From: Nephrocerus scutellatus
Taxonomy: Eukaryota; Arthropoda; Insecta; Diptera; Pipunculidae
Reading direction: 5' to 3'
Assembly: GCA_947095585.1 (NCBI GenBank)
Contig: OX352763.1
Coordinates: 44,132,010-44,196,009, forward strand
Length of the DNA stretch: 64,000 nt
Shown here: piece by piece, positions 44,397 through 54,015 of the stretch
Position numbering within the stretch: the stretch's first letter is position 1
Layout of the letters: each line of letters starts with the position of its first letter
Program-made: the position numbers and the translations under genes
The notes under the pieces: generated by a model
What the model was told of the DNA's origin: nothing
The model's database searches: none
The model's input: only the letters and a program-made list of their open reading frames with translations

Positions 44397-44533
44397 AGCC
44401 TTCATAAATAAATATTTGTTTTTGTTCTAATCCCGAAATATAAAAGGCAATCCTCGTAAAAATAGTTTTCTGAAATACTCGTTTATCATATTGAAGCGAC
44501 TGTAGATATGTCATCAGTCCGGCAGACTAAAAA

Positions 44534-44665
44534 CTATTAGGCGAGCCGCATATTTAGCACAGCATAGATTAGCCGAGGATTTTATAGCACACAAGCGTCA
44601 TTTATTCAACAACATTGTTTGTTTTAAAAACCTCGGCTACGCTATTCATACTGTGATGTGCTGCT
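44534..44665. mobile_element. Palindromic MITE, second copy
   Basis: GCGAGCCGCATATTTAGCAC, then AGCATAGATTAGCCGAGGATTTTA on the left and TAAAAACCTCGGCTACGCTATTC plus TGTGATGTGCTGC on the right form an imperfect palindrome. It resembles 21789-21932 in both arms (GCCGCATA, GCACAGCATAGA, AAAACCTCxGCTAC). It is more diverged at the right end. Confidence 0.55.
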
Positions 44666-45511
44666 TTTAAATGCTCCAAGCCTTATTCTCGTTTTTGTAC
44701 AATATTCCAATATTGAAGTATGAAGTAGTGAATGATTGAATGTTGTGTCATTAAAAACTTTAGTAGAGTTCTTGAATTATATTTAAGCTTGACTTCATAT
44801 TCGAAAATGTGGAAAATGTGGAAATTCGAAAATATGTGGAAACTGGCAAGCTGTGGCCAGAATTATCTGGATCTAATATTCACGGAGTACCGATATAATT
44901 TGTTTTTGGCAGATCTCCAAATCTATGATTAGATGTCAATACTGTCTGATCCGGTCCACAAAATAAGTAACAACAGAAATCAGAAAAAGGACAAAGGTCG
45001 TCGGGACTGTTATGATTTGTTATCAACAAACTATATGAAATGGAAATTCAAAGACTATTTTGAACCTAAGGACCAACGATTAATGATCTTATGAAAAAGT
45101 ACATACAGATAGCTCAAGGCACTATAAAACTTGCAAATCGGACAGAAAATGCCTAAAGATAACAACTCTGCCAAAACCCAATTATAATTTTTGATTTAGG
45201 GATGCCAAACAGGATGACATCGGCACGAATAAATAATTTGATTAAAACTTAATTAAGCTTATAAGCAGCTTACTAAGAGTATATGTTGACTATAGTAAAT
45301 TAAGATATTATCTTCGAGAAAGTACATTTTTTCTAAACTGCAATTCTACGGATAAAATAAGCAAGAACGCAAGAGAAAATGTATTCCCATTGTCTTGCCA
45401 TTTGTCAAAATTTAAAAGAAATACGAGTAGGATTCTTTGGGTCAACAACCCTGGTTGAGTAAGAAATAATCTGCATTTTAAATGGACAGAGAGGATGGGA
45501 TTTATTGTATA
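44666..45511. other. Spacer with a weak RTE remnant
   Basis: TTAGGGATGCCAAACAGGATGACATCGGCACGAA (45198 on) recalls the RTE end at 18370-18400 and 28688-28720, so the stretch 45060-45235 may be an old RTE 3' end. Otherwise unassigned. Confidence 0.4.
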
Positions 45512-45526
45512 ATTATGCACGGAGTG

Positions 45527-45818
45527 GGCGCCGTGGCTTAGTGGTAAGTGCATAGACTTCTAATCACCCTGACGAACTAGAGGTTCGAATCCCAGAAATC
45601 ACCGAAATTATTTTTCACGGTCCCGTCTCTCGCGAATATCTGACAAACATCCGAGAGTAATAACTTGACACGGAAAGTTTCTCAATTCGCCGTTCGAATA
45701 CGGCATTAAATTGTAGGTCCCATTTGTGTGCAAAAATATATCTACATGCAAAACACAATTGGTCGCGAGAAGCTAGGCTTTGAACCGCAATGGTCTATCG
45801 CGCCGAAATATTATTATT
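45527..45818 (+). mobile_element. Intact tRNA-derived SINE with 15-bp target duplication
   Basis: ATTATGCACGGAGTG occurs directly before (45512-45526) and after (45819-45833) the element. The head has a box A (TGGCTTAGTGG, 45534-45544) and box B (GGTTCGAATCC, about 45583-45593), and GACTTCTAATC as in the anticodon arm of tRNA-Arg(UCU). A tRNA-unrelated body of about 200 bp follows, ending in an ATT repeat. Long target duplications indicate LINE-type target-primed insertion. It is the reference copy for the fragments at 29.2, 59.8, 60.1 and 63.4 kb. Confidence 0.93.
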
Positions 45819-45833
45819 ATTATGCACGGAGTG

Positions 45834-45955
45834 TCATTCGTTATAGAACAATAACGGAAATACCCGGCTTTTGCCGTCTACCCACTGATCCCAACCCAAG
45901 TTAACACCCACTGACGCCACACCCACTGACCTATGACATCCCTCCAACTGAATAT
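45834..45955 (-). mobile_element. Helitron remnant
   Basis: The reverse complement has GTGGCGTCAGTGGGTG, a GGGATCAGTGGGTAG segment and GGCAAAAGCCGGGTATTTCCG, matching the outer Helitron minisatellite and 3' end at 13000-13205. The terminal CTAG is not preserved. The SINE inserted at its edge. Confidence 0.5.
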
Positions 45956-45989
45956 TTATGTAACATGTTGCTAATTTTTACTTTTTTTA

Positions 45990-46953
45990 TTAAATTCTCT
46001 ATATTAACTTAGCTTGCCCGTGTGTTTGTGGGTTTGTGGATTTGTGTGTCATGGAATCTTGCGATCAATTTTTGACCCACTTCCCAAAGTCCTATTTTAT
46101 TGAAATTTTGCACACATGCATATCTCCGATGACAACACCTTCTATTAAAACTTTTTTTAAAAAAATTATCCCGATTTTCTTCAAATTTAATACACATGTG
46201 TATCTCCGATAGACAACACTTTTTGTAAAAAATTTGGAGACCCCGGGCCCGGGTTCGTGAGGCCCCATAAATTTTTTTAAAAAATAACCCGATTTTCTTC
46301 AAACTTAATACACATGTGTCTCTCCGATAGACAAAACTTTTTGTAAAAAATTTGGAGACCCTGGGTCCCGGGGTCGTGGGGCCCCAAAATTAAAAAAAGA
46401 ATTAACCCGATTTTCTTTAAATTTTATATACGTATGTATCTCCGATGAAAAACAATTTTTGTAAAAAATTTGGATACCCCGGGCCCCAGGGTAATTGGGC
46501 ACCAAAAAATTTTTTTAAAAAATTAACCCGATTTTTTTAAAATTTTATATACGTGTGTATCTCCGATGTACAAAATTTTTTGTAAAAAATTTGGAGACCC
46601 TGGGTCCCGGGGTCGTGGGGCCCCAAAATTAAAAAAAGAATTAACCCGATTTTCTTTAAATTTTATATACGTATGTATCTCCGATGAAAAACAATTTTTG
46701 TAAAAAATTTGGATACCCCGGGCCCCAGGGTAATTGGGCACCAAAAAATTTTTTTAAAAAATTAACCCGATTTTTTTAAAATTTTATATACGTGTGTATC
46801 TCCGATGTACAAAATTTTTTGTAAAGTTTTTGGAGTTAGGCCCTGAGGTCCGAGGGGTGCCCATATAAATTTTTTAAAAATTAGCTCGATTTTCTTCAAA
46901 TTTTAACACATACCCATCTCCTATTAGAGAATTTACATGAAAAATTGTATTTT
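45990..46953 (+). mobile_element. Rep-A element, complete, first of a head-to-tail pair
   Basis: It starts TTAAATTCTCTATATTAACTT (inverted repeat 45991-46001). It has the GTGTGTTTGTGGG head with TCATGGAATCTTGCGATCAATTTTTGACCCACTTCCC, an array of seven to eight monomers, and ends TAGAGAATTTA (46925-46935) and GAAAAATTGTATTTT. The 11-bp inverted repeats are exact. The next element starts immediately. No coding frame runs through. Confidence 0.85.
46305..46783 (+). repeat. Dimer (239-bp) higher-order repeat in Rep-A
   Basis: A two-monomer block of 239 bp is repeated with practically no differences (compare 46340-46560 with 46579-46799), while the two monomers in a block differ clearly (GGTCCCGGGGTCGTGGGG against GGCCCCAGGGTAATTGGG). 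This is the structure of a young higher-order amplification. Confidence 0.85.
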
Positions 46954-47806
46954 TAAATTCTCTATATTAACTTCGCGTGCACGTGGCTGGCTGGGTGGCT
47001 GGCTGGTCAGATTTTCTGATCAATTTTTAACCCACTTCCCATAGCCCGATTTTATTGAAATTTTACACACATGTCTATTTCCGGTGACAATACTTTCTAT
47101 TAAAATTTGGAAGTGATCGGGCCCCGAGTTCGTGGGGCTCCCATACAAATTTAAAAAAAAAATTACCTGATTTTTTCAAATTTTACACACATGTGTACAC
47201 CCAATAAACAATACTTTTTCTAAAATTTGGTAGTGATCGGGCCCCGGGTTCGGCCGCAAGGCCCTTATACATTTTTTTAATTTCTTACAGTAGCATCAGA
47301 TACCGTCGTTCTTGTTAATGACTGTGTGCGGTGTGTGCTGCGCAGTCGTCATGGTTTTGGTGGTGGAGAGAGAGAGAGAGAAATCTTAGCTCACGCACAA
47401 ATGAACCCAGCAAGTGAACGAGACATAAATTGTTTATGCTTAATTCAACTTACTTATTTACTGAATTGTATTTATATTGATGTCGTTTTTTGTTGTCGAT
47501 ATCAACTTACAGATAGAACAACAAGTTTTCAAAATATTTGTTATTTGGCGTTTTCATAAATAAGTTCAGAGCAGTCAAAGAGTTCTCAAGATAAATGCTC
47601 GTGTTTCTTATTTGCTCAGAGTATGAGCGTGCTCTAAGTGCTCAGAATAAAATGATCTGAGCATTTTCAAATTTGACATCTGATGTCAAATGTCTCTTTC
47701 GATGATTTTCTCCTACAAAAAAAAATGACTCAGGACCGAGGGGCTCCCATATCAATTTCTGCGATTAGAGAATTTAGATGAAAAATTTTTATGGGTTGTT
47801 TTTTTT
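46954..47806 (+). mobile_element. Rep-A element, complete, second of the pair
   Basis: It starts TAAATTCTCTATATTAACTT at 46954 and ends TAGAGAATTTA (47766-47776) with AAAAATTTTTATGGGTTGTTTTTTTT. It has only two to three monomers and a unique 3' region (47280-47760) that includes a GA-rich run and TCATTTTATTCTGAGCACTTAG-type sequence, shared with 15900-16400. The short frame 47326-47559 is not conserved in the other copy. Confidence 0.85.
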
Positions 47807-48535
47807 GTTACGTTCATAAGAAATAAATAGTAAAACGGTATGTTTATTACGTATTTCTGGATAAAATTGACCTCAAAATAAAAAATTAGCATGGGCGATA
47901 AAGTGGAACAGGAATTGAAATTGGATATCTGGAGACTCCAATAAGATATCAACTTTATTTAAACGCAGTTGAAAGGGCTAGTATTCCTTCTAAAAACAAA
48001 GTCCTTAACGAAGTTTCTACCGTTAGTATTAACAGAGCAAAAAATGGGTCAGGATAAACCAAAGTAAGCTTTTTCTTAAATCTCCGAAAAATAATGTCAA
48101 CATTAGAGATAGACCCCTACTGTAGATAGATTTTGTCGTAGAATATACCCAAGAATCATTTCCCAAACTATTGTGCACGAATTAGGGGACACCCTGTATA
48201 GCGTGGTTCCTATTTTGTATTTCTGTTATTACTTTTTATCACAAGAGCTCCTTATTTTGTTTTGTTCTTTAATCTTTTTTATGCGCGCGCAACATTGTCT
48301 CGACTTTGTACCGGCTTTTGCAAAGAATATCATCGCCACAACGGTCCATTCCGCCAGGAGTCGGGGACACTCTCCATTCGTACAATGTTTAGCGTCAAGA
48401 AACTAATTCATTTTGGGTAATTTGTAACATTTGAATTTTGATGAGCCTATCGGCTCGATAGTTGTGCGTCGTGCCTTTTCGTTTGTTAGGCCTGGCACTA
48501 CAAACGATTCTGGTACTGTTGAGTTATTGGCAGTT
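47807..48535. other. Spacer
   Basis: No gene recognised. ACACCCTGTATA at 48189 resembles the end of the possible MITE at 13340-13508. The frame 48173-48406 has no recognised similarity. Confidence 0.35.
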
Positions 48536-48715
48536 AAAAAAGACGTTAGCAGGTTCCTGAAGGACCGAATTTTTTAGTGGAGGTTCCAAGAGGTACGTAA
48601 TTTTTTGTGATATTTTCTTGGTCAAGGTTTTTGTAGTTTTTCCCTCACCATGATATATTGATTAAAACATTTGGACTCGCGTCGTTTTAGTTTCGTGATC
48701 GTTTTCCGTATTGCG
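48536..48715 (+). pseudogene. J1 LINE 3' end, plus strand
   Basis: AGGTTCCTGAAGGACCG (about 48549) matches the last codons of J1 (NFLKDDRS at 36180-36200, reverse). The 3' UTR continues with TTTTCTTGGTCAAGGTTTTTGTAGTTTT and GGACTCGCGTCGTTTTAGTTTCGTG. It is truncated to less than 200 bp. Confidence 0.75.
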
Positions 48716-50330
48716 GTTGACAATGTCCTCTTCGGTTCCACCTTCGGTCGAGACAATATTCCCAAGATATTGGATACTCTCTACTCTCTCTACTGGTAGT
48801 CCAGCAATGTTAACTAGAGTTACTGAGTTAGTGCCAAGGTTGATGATTTTGGTTTTGCCAGCATTAATCTTCAAACCCGCAACATTTGCCTCGCTTTCCA
48901 CATTTGTTGTCATTTGGTGCCTGTGTCTTATCTTGTGTGATAGTAAACAAACGTTGTCGGCGTAGTCCAGATGTCCAGGGAGCTTGACAATCATTCCCTT
49001 CTTCCAATCGTCGGGGAAACTTTCTGCTTCCCAAGCTCTCTCTACAAGAGGATATAAAATTCTGCTGAGCGGAGCGGCACGCAGAAGCTGTGCGGGTATA
49101 CCATATAGTACTTCCGAATTGTTGTTTTTAAGTGCGTTGATCGCGGTAGCGATCTCATCTTTAGTGGGAGTTGAGGTGCGAATTCGGGAAATGGTTACTT
49201 CCGGCAGCTCCGTTTGATTTGTGTGCATATCGTTGGCGAATACACGGTTAAGAACCGTAGAGAAATGCTCCTTCCATCGCTTGAGCTGATCCTGATCTGA
49301 AACGAGTACCATCTGTCAGCTCTTTGGTGATTCTGTAACCGGTTCTGCTAACGCACCTGCTCGCTGCTTCCTCTGCTTCTGAGGCCAAGTTGTTAATATA
49401 ATTACGTTTGTCACGTCTTACACTACGCTGCACTTTTCTTATTTTTCTTCGATACAGGGACTCTAGCTCGATCCTCGCTGCTGCTGGGGTATCGGCAATA
49501 CGAGCTTTAAGTAGCTTACGTTCTGCAACCCGCCTTCAGGTATCCTCGGTAAGCCACGTGCTGTGCCTTGCCTGTATTCTACCAACAATACTTTCCGCTC
49601 CAGATGTGAAAATATTTTTCACAGCTTCCCAATGTTCTTGGATGGTTGTCGGCAGTGAGCTGCTGATTGCTTCCACTGCTTGCGATAAATTATCCCTTAA
49701 TTGTTGGCGCATTGAGGGGATCTTTAGCCGGTCGATGTTATACCTAGGCCATTCGGATGATATTGCGGATTCTTTGAACTGATGCAGGACGTAACCGGAC
49801 GGTAGCTACCATAAGGTGATGGTCCCGTACCATACCCTCGTCTGTTTCGGACGTCTAAAAGACAGTTGCTAAAACGTCGGTTGATCGCCACATGGTCGAT
49901 TTGGTTGGATGATGATTGCCTGTCAGTTGACACCCAGCTGAATTTGTGGCAGGTCTTATGCTCAAACATGGTGTCTTCTATGTTAAGGTGGTTGGTCAAA
50001 TCAACAAATCTTTTACCATTGTAATTTCGTTCGCCGAAGCCGTGCTTCCCAATGACATGTTTGAGTCCGTCATTGTAGTTGCCTACCTTTTCATTTAAGT
50101 CCCCCATCACGATGACGATATCTCCGTTCGGCGTTGCGTTCAATACAGCGCTTAACTGATTGTACAAGTTGTCCTTTTCATCCTCAGTCGAGAGGTTCGT
50201 TGGGGCGTAACACTGTATGATCGTGACGCGCCGTTCTCTAGTCCGAAATCTGGCCGATAAGAGGGCATTTTTCGGTACCGCAGGGTGCTAACCCACGTTA
50301 CTTAGACTAGAAACGCTAGACCGTTCGCAA
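48716..50330 (-). pseudogene. L3 LINE: endonuclease and partial reverse transcriptase
   Basis: On the minus strand the endonuclease (50260-49724) has RVTIIQCYAPTN, VIVMGDLNEKVG and SSNQIDHVAINRR. A linker (49250-49780) follows, then the RT finger region (48970-49312, WKEHFSTVLNR, PDDWKKGMIVKLP). At about 48975 the sequence jumps from motif 1 directly to LDYADNVCLLSH, so motifs 2 to B are deleted. It then continues INAGKTKI, VESIQYLGNIVSTEGGTEEDI to 48716. The C-terminal domain of this family is represented at 32.3-34.5 kb. Clade assignment (RTE- or Nimb-like) is open. Confidence 0.88.
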
Positions 50331-50519
50331 TTTTAGCCTACATATAAAAGGATTTATACACATAGTTGCCCGGGGACCACCACTAGGAGGTGAAGCAAGC
50401 ACTACATCACGAACTTGATTGCTACGCTACTGGCTCAAACCAAGTTTTGAGCAGTCAGTAGTTTCCCGATCAATCGCTTTCAGATTTGAATATGCAGATT
50501 TTGAAAGTGGTCTAACATC
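50331..50519. other. Spacer
   Basis: It may include 5' sequence of L3; nothing definite is recognised. Confidence 0.3.
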
Positions 50520-50800
50520 TGGGTCAAGCAAGTGGTTACCATACTAATTTTTTTAACAAATCGAATGTTCTTATAAATTTTTCAGAATTTTTTAATAGTA
50601 GCGTTCTAAAATGTATTTAATGAAAACAAGAAACGCCGTATTTTGATAAGGGTCGGACACTTTTGTCAGGGGACTCACTGATTTTTTTTGATATCTTTTT
50701 TTTTTCAAATCTTATTTTCATAAAATGTGCAGAATTTTGATATAGTAAGTAGCCGTCCTAAATTTTGCTAACGAAAACGATCGTACGTTATTATAATATA
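50520..50800 (+). repeat. Rep-C degenerate tandem repeat
   Basis: Two diverged units: TAGTAGCGTTCTAAAATG (50601) and TAGTAAGTAGCCGTCCTAAATTTTGC (50744), each preceded by a TTTTCATAAAATGTGCAGAATTTT-like segment, spaced about 145-150 bp. Matches 20344 on, and the reverse of 21600-21760. Confidence 0.5.
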
Positions 50801-50928
50801 TTATATATAATATATTAATGAATACTATCTATCTAAGGGAAATGCATGTACTTAAAAATTAAATAAGATTTAATAAAAATAATAAAAAATTAACATTCCA
50901 TTGTAATGAGTTTTATTTTATTTCTTTT

Positions 50929-51009
50929 TCATTTTTCTTCTCTTTCGTCCCGGGCAGACGTTGTCACACTCAAAACCACCGCGGCCGTGAAAAGGACATA
51001 GCCAACCAT
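50929..51009 (-). CDS. Tiny frame with signal-peptide-like N-terminus (tentative)
   Basis: The 26-codon frame starts at ATG (51007-51009) with A at -3 and encodes MVGYVLFTAAVVLSVTTSAR followed by DEREEK. A hydrophobic core with small residues before a charged tail looks like a secretory signal peptide cut after TSA. The stop follows at once and no convincing splice donor is seen. In another frame 50975-51180 is also open without a recognised product. It may be a broken exon or chance. Confidence 0.15.
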   Translation of the reverse strand: MVGYVLFTAAVVLSVTTSARDEREEK

Positions 51010-52639
51010 TTTTTAGGGTCAATGGGAGAACGCCTTAGCAGTAAAGCTTCCAGCTTCCCTTGGTCGCCTCTGTAGTTTAGCTTAACTTTCTTAAAAGTAA
51101 GGCTTACAGAATGGGAATATTCCATTTGTGCAGAGAATTCTGCTTCTTTTATTTTACTTTTTGCACATTATGTAAAATTTAATGAATAAATATTAATCTT
51201 AGAGTACTCCTTCCTCTCACTGTACAATACATATTTACAATAATAGACATATATACATATTTGCAGAGCTAAACAAAAGTACTTCTGGTTCATTTTCTAT
51301 ATAAATCGTTGCTACGCCACACAAGTTCATCAAATAATAACTAACAAAGTAGTGAGCTAAATATATATTATACCTATAGTCGTATAAAATTTACGCTAAC
51401 CGCCAGTCCTCCATAATCGCAATAACCACAATTACAAACATGTTCATACACAATATTTATTTATACGAGTACATATAATTGTATTGTATTTGATTGCTAC
51501 TCTGGAAAATCAAAATAAAAAACCAATAATAATTGCTAATATGGCGATATTTGATACGTTATCGTTTTCCGCCGTTTATTATTTTTAAAATGAGAAATTT
51601 TTGCTCGCTTGCATTTAACAGAATTGGCTCATAGGAACCGCGCTTTGCTTTGATACTGCTTATTAATCAGCACCGTGTGGAGGGGGGGGGAGACTAGATT
51701 TCTCGGACCTTGTTTCAAATTAAATTTTGTTATAACCATACATTAATTTTATTGCAACACCAATACATGAATACGTATATGCATTTCACTATTTTGTTAT
51801 GAGTAAGTCGTCACCCACCCAAGTTAACGTTAAATTGCAATAGTGTATGGTGTATCTCATGCAATCGGCGGAAGCACACTATTCAAAACAGCCAACGGTA
51901 AATACTATATACCATACTATACCAAACGGAATGACGCGAAAAAGCTCGTTGGCCTTGACAATGACATCTTAGTGAAAGCTGATGTCGTATGATGGTTTGC
52001 TGGCTCGTCGATTGCCAATGTCGGTAGTGATAGCAACATAGTTTCTGTAAGGCTGTGTTATAGTGGTGCGATGCTTTTAGGTTAAGCGATGTATGAATGG
52101 GAGTTCTTGGTTGGACGTCAGTAAAACGGTCAGACATAATGTGCTTCTATTGCATTGCTTAGTACTACAGCACTTAATAATTCTCACTTAAATAAGGAAT
52201 TGCTGATAAATACCCACAGTGGTTCACCATTTCACCATCGATTACCATTTCTTCAGAGCTTTTACAAATGATTGATGAATTGTTGTTTGCATTATGTATG
52301 GTTTGTGTTTCTTAATTGAGTATTATTGGTTGGTGTGCTTTCAGCCGCTACCGTCGCTACGGTGAAATCATTTCTTCCTTATATTATATTATGTATATAG
52401 CTCTGAATAAAACTGGGTTATAATTTTTAAATTTCAAAAACTATGATGACTGCCAATACGTCTTACTGAAGTAAAGTAATATGAAAAGAAAACCCCTGCA
52501 ATTTGGGTTGTTAAACAACTTCATAAATATTCTTTTAGCACAATGGTGCTAATTCTTTTAATGTGATCCTCTAACTACTAATTGGCTCTGTCACTCACTC
52601 ACAAAGTGGTTATAAAACTGTGATGAAATATCACCAGCA
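51010..52639. other. Non-coding stretch
   Basis: No gene recognised. AT-rich with a G10 run at 51680 and a somewhat GC-richer part at 51880-52140 (open minus frame 51883-52137, no similarity). Confidence 0.35.
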
Positions 52640-52788
52640 TAGCAATTCAGTGGTTCACAAATTTCAACCGAAACATAAACCATAATTGGAGCAACACTTT
52701 TAAATAAAATTAAGAAATATTTTCGTTGTAAGACAATTAACATGAAATTAAATAAAACAATTCAGGGTCCCGTTTATTTCTTAATGGA
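52640..52788 (-). repeat. Rep-B copy, reverse
   Basis: Reverse complement: AATAAACGGGACCCTGAATT, CATGTTAATTGTCTTACAACGAAAATATTTCT and GTTGCTCCAATTATGGTTTATG match 28960-29104 and 63230-63384. No SINE adjoins this copy. Confidence 0.6.
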
Positions 52789-53690
52789 CTATTATTATTT
52801 ATTATTATTAGTGTTGGAGGGCTGGTGGCTGGTAAGCCTTGTGCACTGCGGCCTTAAGGTCCATTGTGCGTCCCAGATGTCTACCACGTTATGTGGTGGC
52901 TTAGTCCTCTTATGAATGCCAATATATCTGCCAGGTCGATAGGTCTGGCATTCTGCCATAGAACTGTGTGAGCCTTGAGGTATTGAAGTCTTTTTCGGGT
53001 GAGGGCATCACATATAAAAAGTATGAGTTCTGGCGTTATTCCTCTGCGTCGTCGCAAAAGCGGCAGCGATCTGTTTGGGATTTCCCCATTTTTGTTAAGT
53101 GGTCAGTAAATGGGCCATGTCCCGTCATGTACCAGACAATGAATCTGAGTGTTTGTCGGTTTAACTTGATTGCTTTGTTTATATTTTTAATGTTGTATTT
53201 GAGAAGCTTTTTGGTTTGTTTCATCGTAGTTGATGATTCCCATTCAGCCTCGATGACCAGTCTTTTATCTTATTTTTGAGGGGCCAGTGAAGGTCTCTTC
53301 CGCGCCTGCTCTTGCGCAGAGGTCCGCTGAATAAATGCCTGAATGGCCTGGAGAACACATCAGAATGACCTTGTTGGTTTTTGCCAGTTCGTTTAGGTGG
53401 CAGTAGCAGCTCCACGTGGTTTTTGAATGAAAACTGGGCCTTTTTGCGCTAGCAGAGCGGCTATCGGAGATCATATAGATCTCGGTTCTTCTATATTTTC
53501 TCTTTATGCATTCTAGTTTGCAGGCTTCTAATGCTATTATTTCTGCCTGGAAAACGGTTGGGGATTTTCCTAATAGGGGTATTGTAATGTGAGTCTGGGT
53601 CCGAATACCCCTGCCCCTGTTCCTGAATTTGTTTTGGATCCGTCTATGTACTAGATTGATGCATGATTGGGGAGGTAATTTCTGATATTT
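52789..53690 (-). pseudogene. I-like LINE, RNase H and C-terminus
   Basis: The minus strand encodes an RNase H part (FQAEIIALEACKLE near 53550, MISDSRSA at 53450-53474) and then the C-terminal segment LKYNIKNINKAIKLNRQTLRFIVWYMTGHGPFTDHLTKMGKSQTDRCRFC (53036-53224). Such an arrangement, RNase H followed by a Cys-containing GHG segment, is seen in I- and LOA-type LINEs. The 3' end is a TAA-type simple repeat (52790-52812), as in the I element of Drosophila. Several frameshifts are present. Confidence 0.75.
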
Positions 53691-54015
53691 TCAACTTGAT
53701 TTCGGTCCGGGACTCTTACTTAGAAGTTCCTTTGCAAATTAGTTGTTTTTATCATTGAATCTGATTGGAGGACAATTTCGCTTACTGGCATTAAGACATA
53801 TGAAAAGTGGTTATCGTCCGGGTCCACGTCCACATTCCTAGCTCGTTATTGAATATACTATTTATTTGTTTTTTCCACCAAACTGCATATATTTTATACA
53901 AAGCAAACCCTACTAAGGAAAACCGAACAAATTTACAAGCCAGAAATGATTGCAATGCCCATCTTCGGCGAGTAAAATTCGCCTAAGACCAAAAATTGAG
54001 GCAAACAATACTACA
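53691..54015. other. Spacer with Rep-F motif
   Basis: CATTCCTAGCTCGTTATTGAATATACTATT (53834 on) nearly repeats 21119-21152. Part of 53691-53830 may still belong to the I-like LINE. Confidence 0.35.

Larger units (their letters stand above)
43221..44456 (+). mobile_element. Second mariner, 1,236 bp, internally rearranged
   Basis: The left end CGGAGGGGTTGTCTTTTATA and right end (reverse) CGAGGATTGCCTTTTATA, with TTTCGGGATT following in both, are imperfect terminal inverted repeats of about 28-30 bp. TA flanks both ends (43219-43220 and 44457-44458). The normal size hides compensating changes: about 280 bp of Rep-D-like sequence in the 5' part and a deletion of similar size in the transposase gene. 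It belongs to a different mariner lineage than 29799-31045. Confidence 0.85.

Noticed and set aside
45527..45600. A functional tRNA gene
   Set aside because: A and B boxes are present, but no 3' acceptor strand pairs with GGCGCCG and the sequence continues into the SINE body bounded by target duplications.
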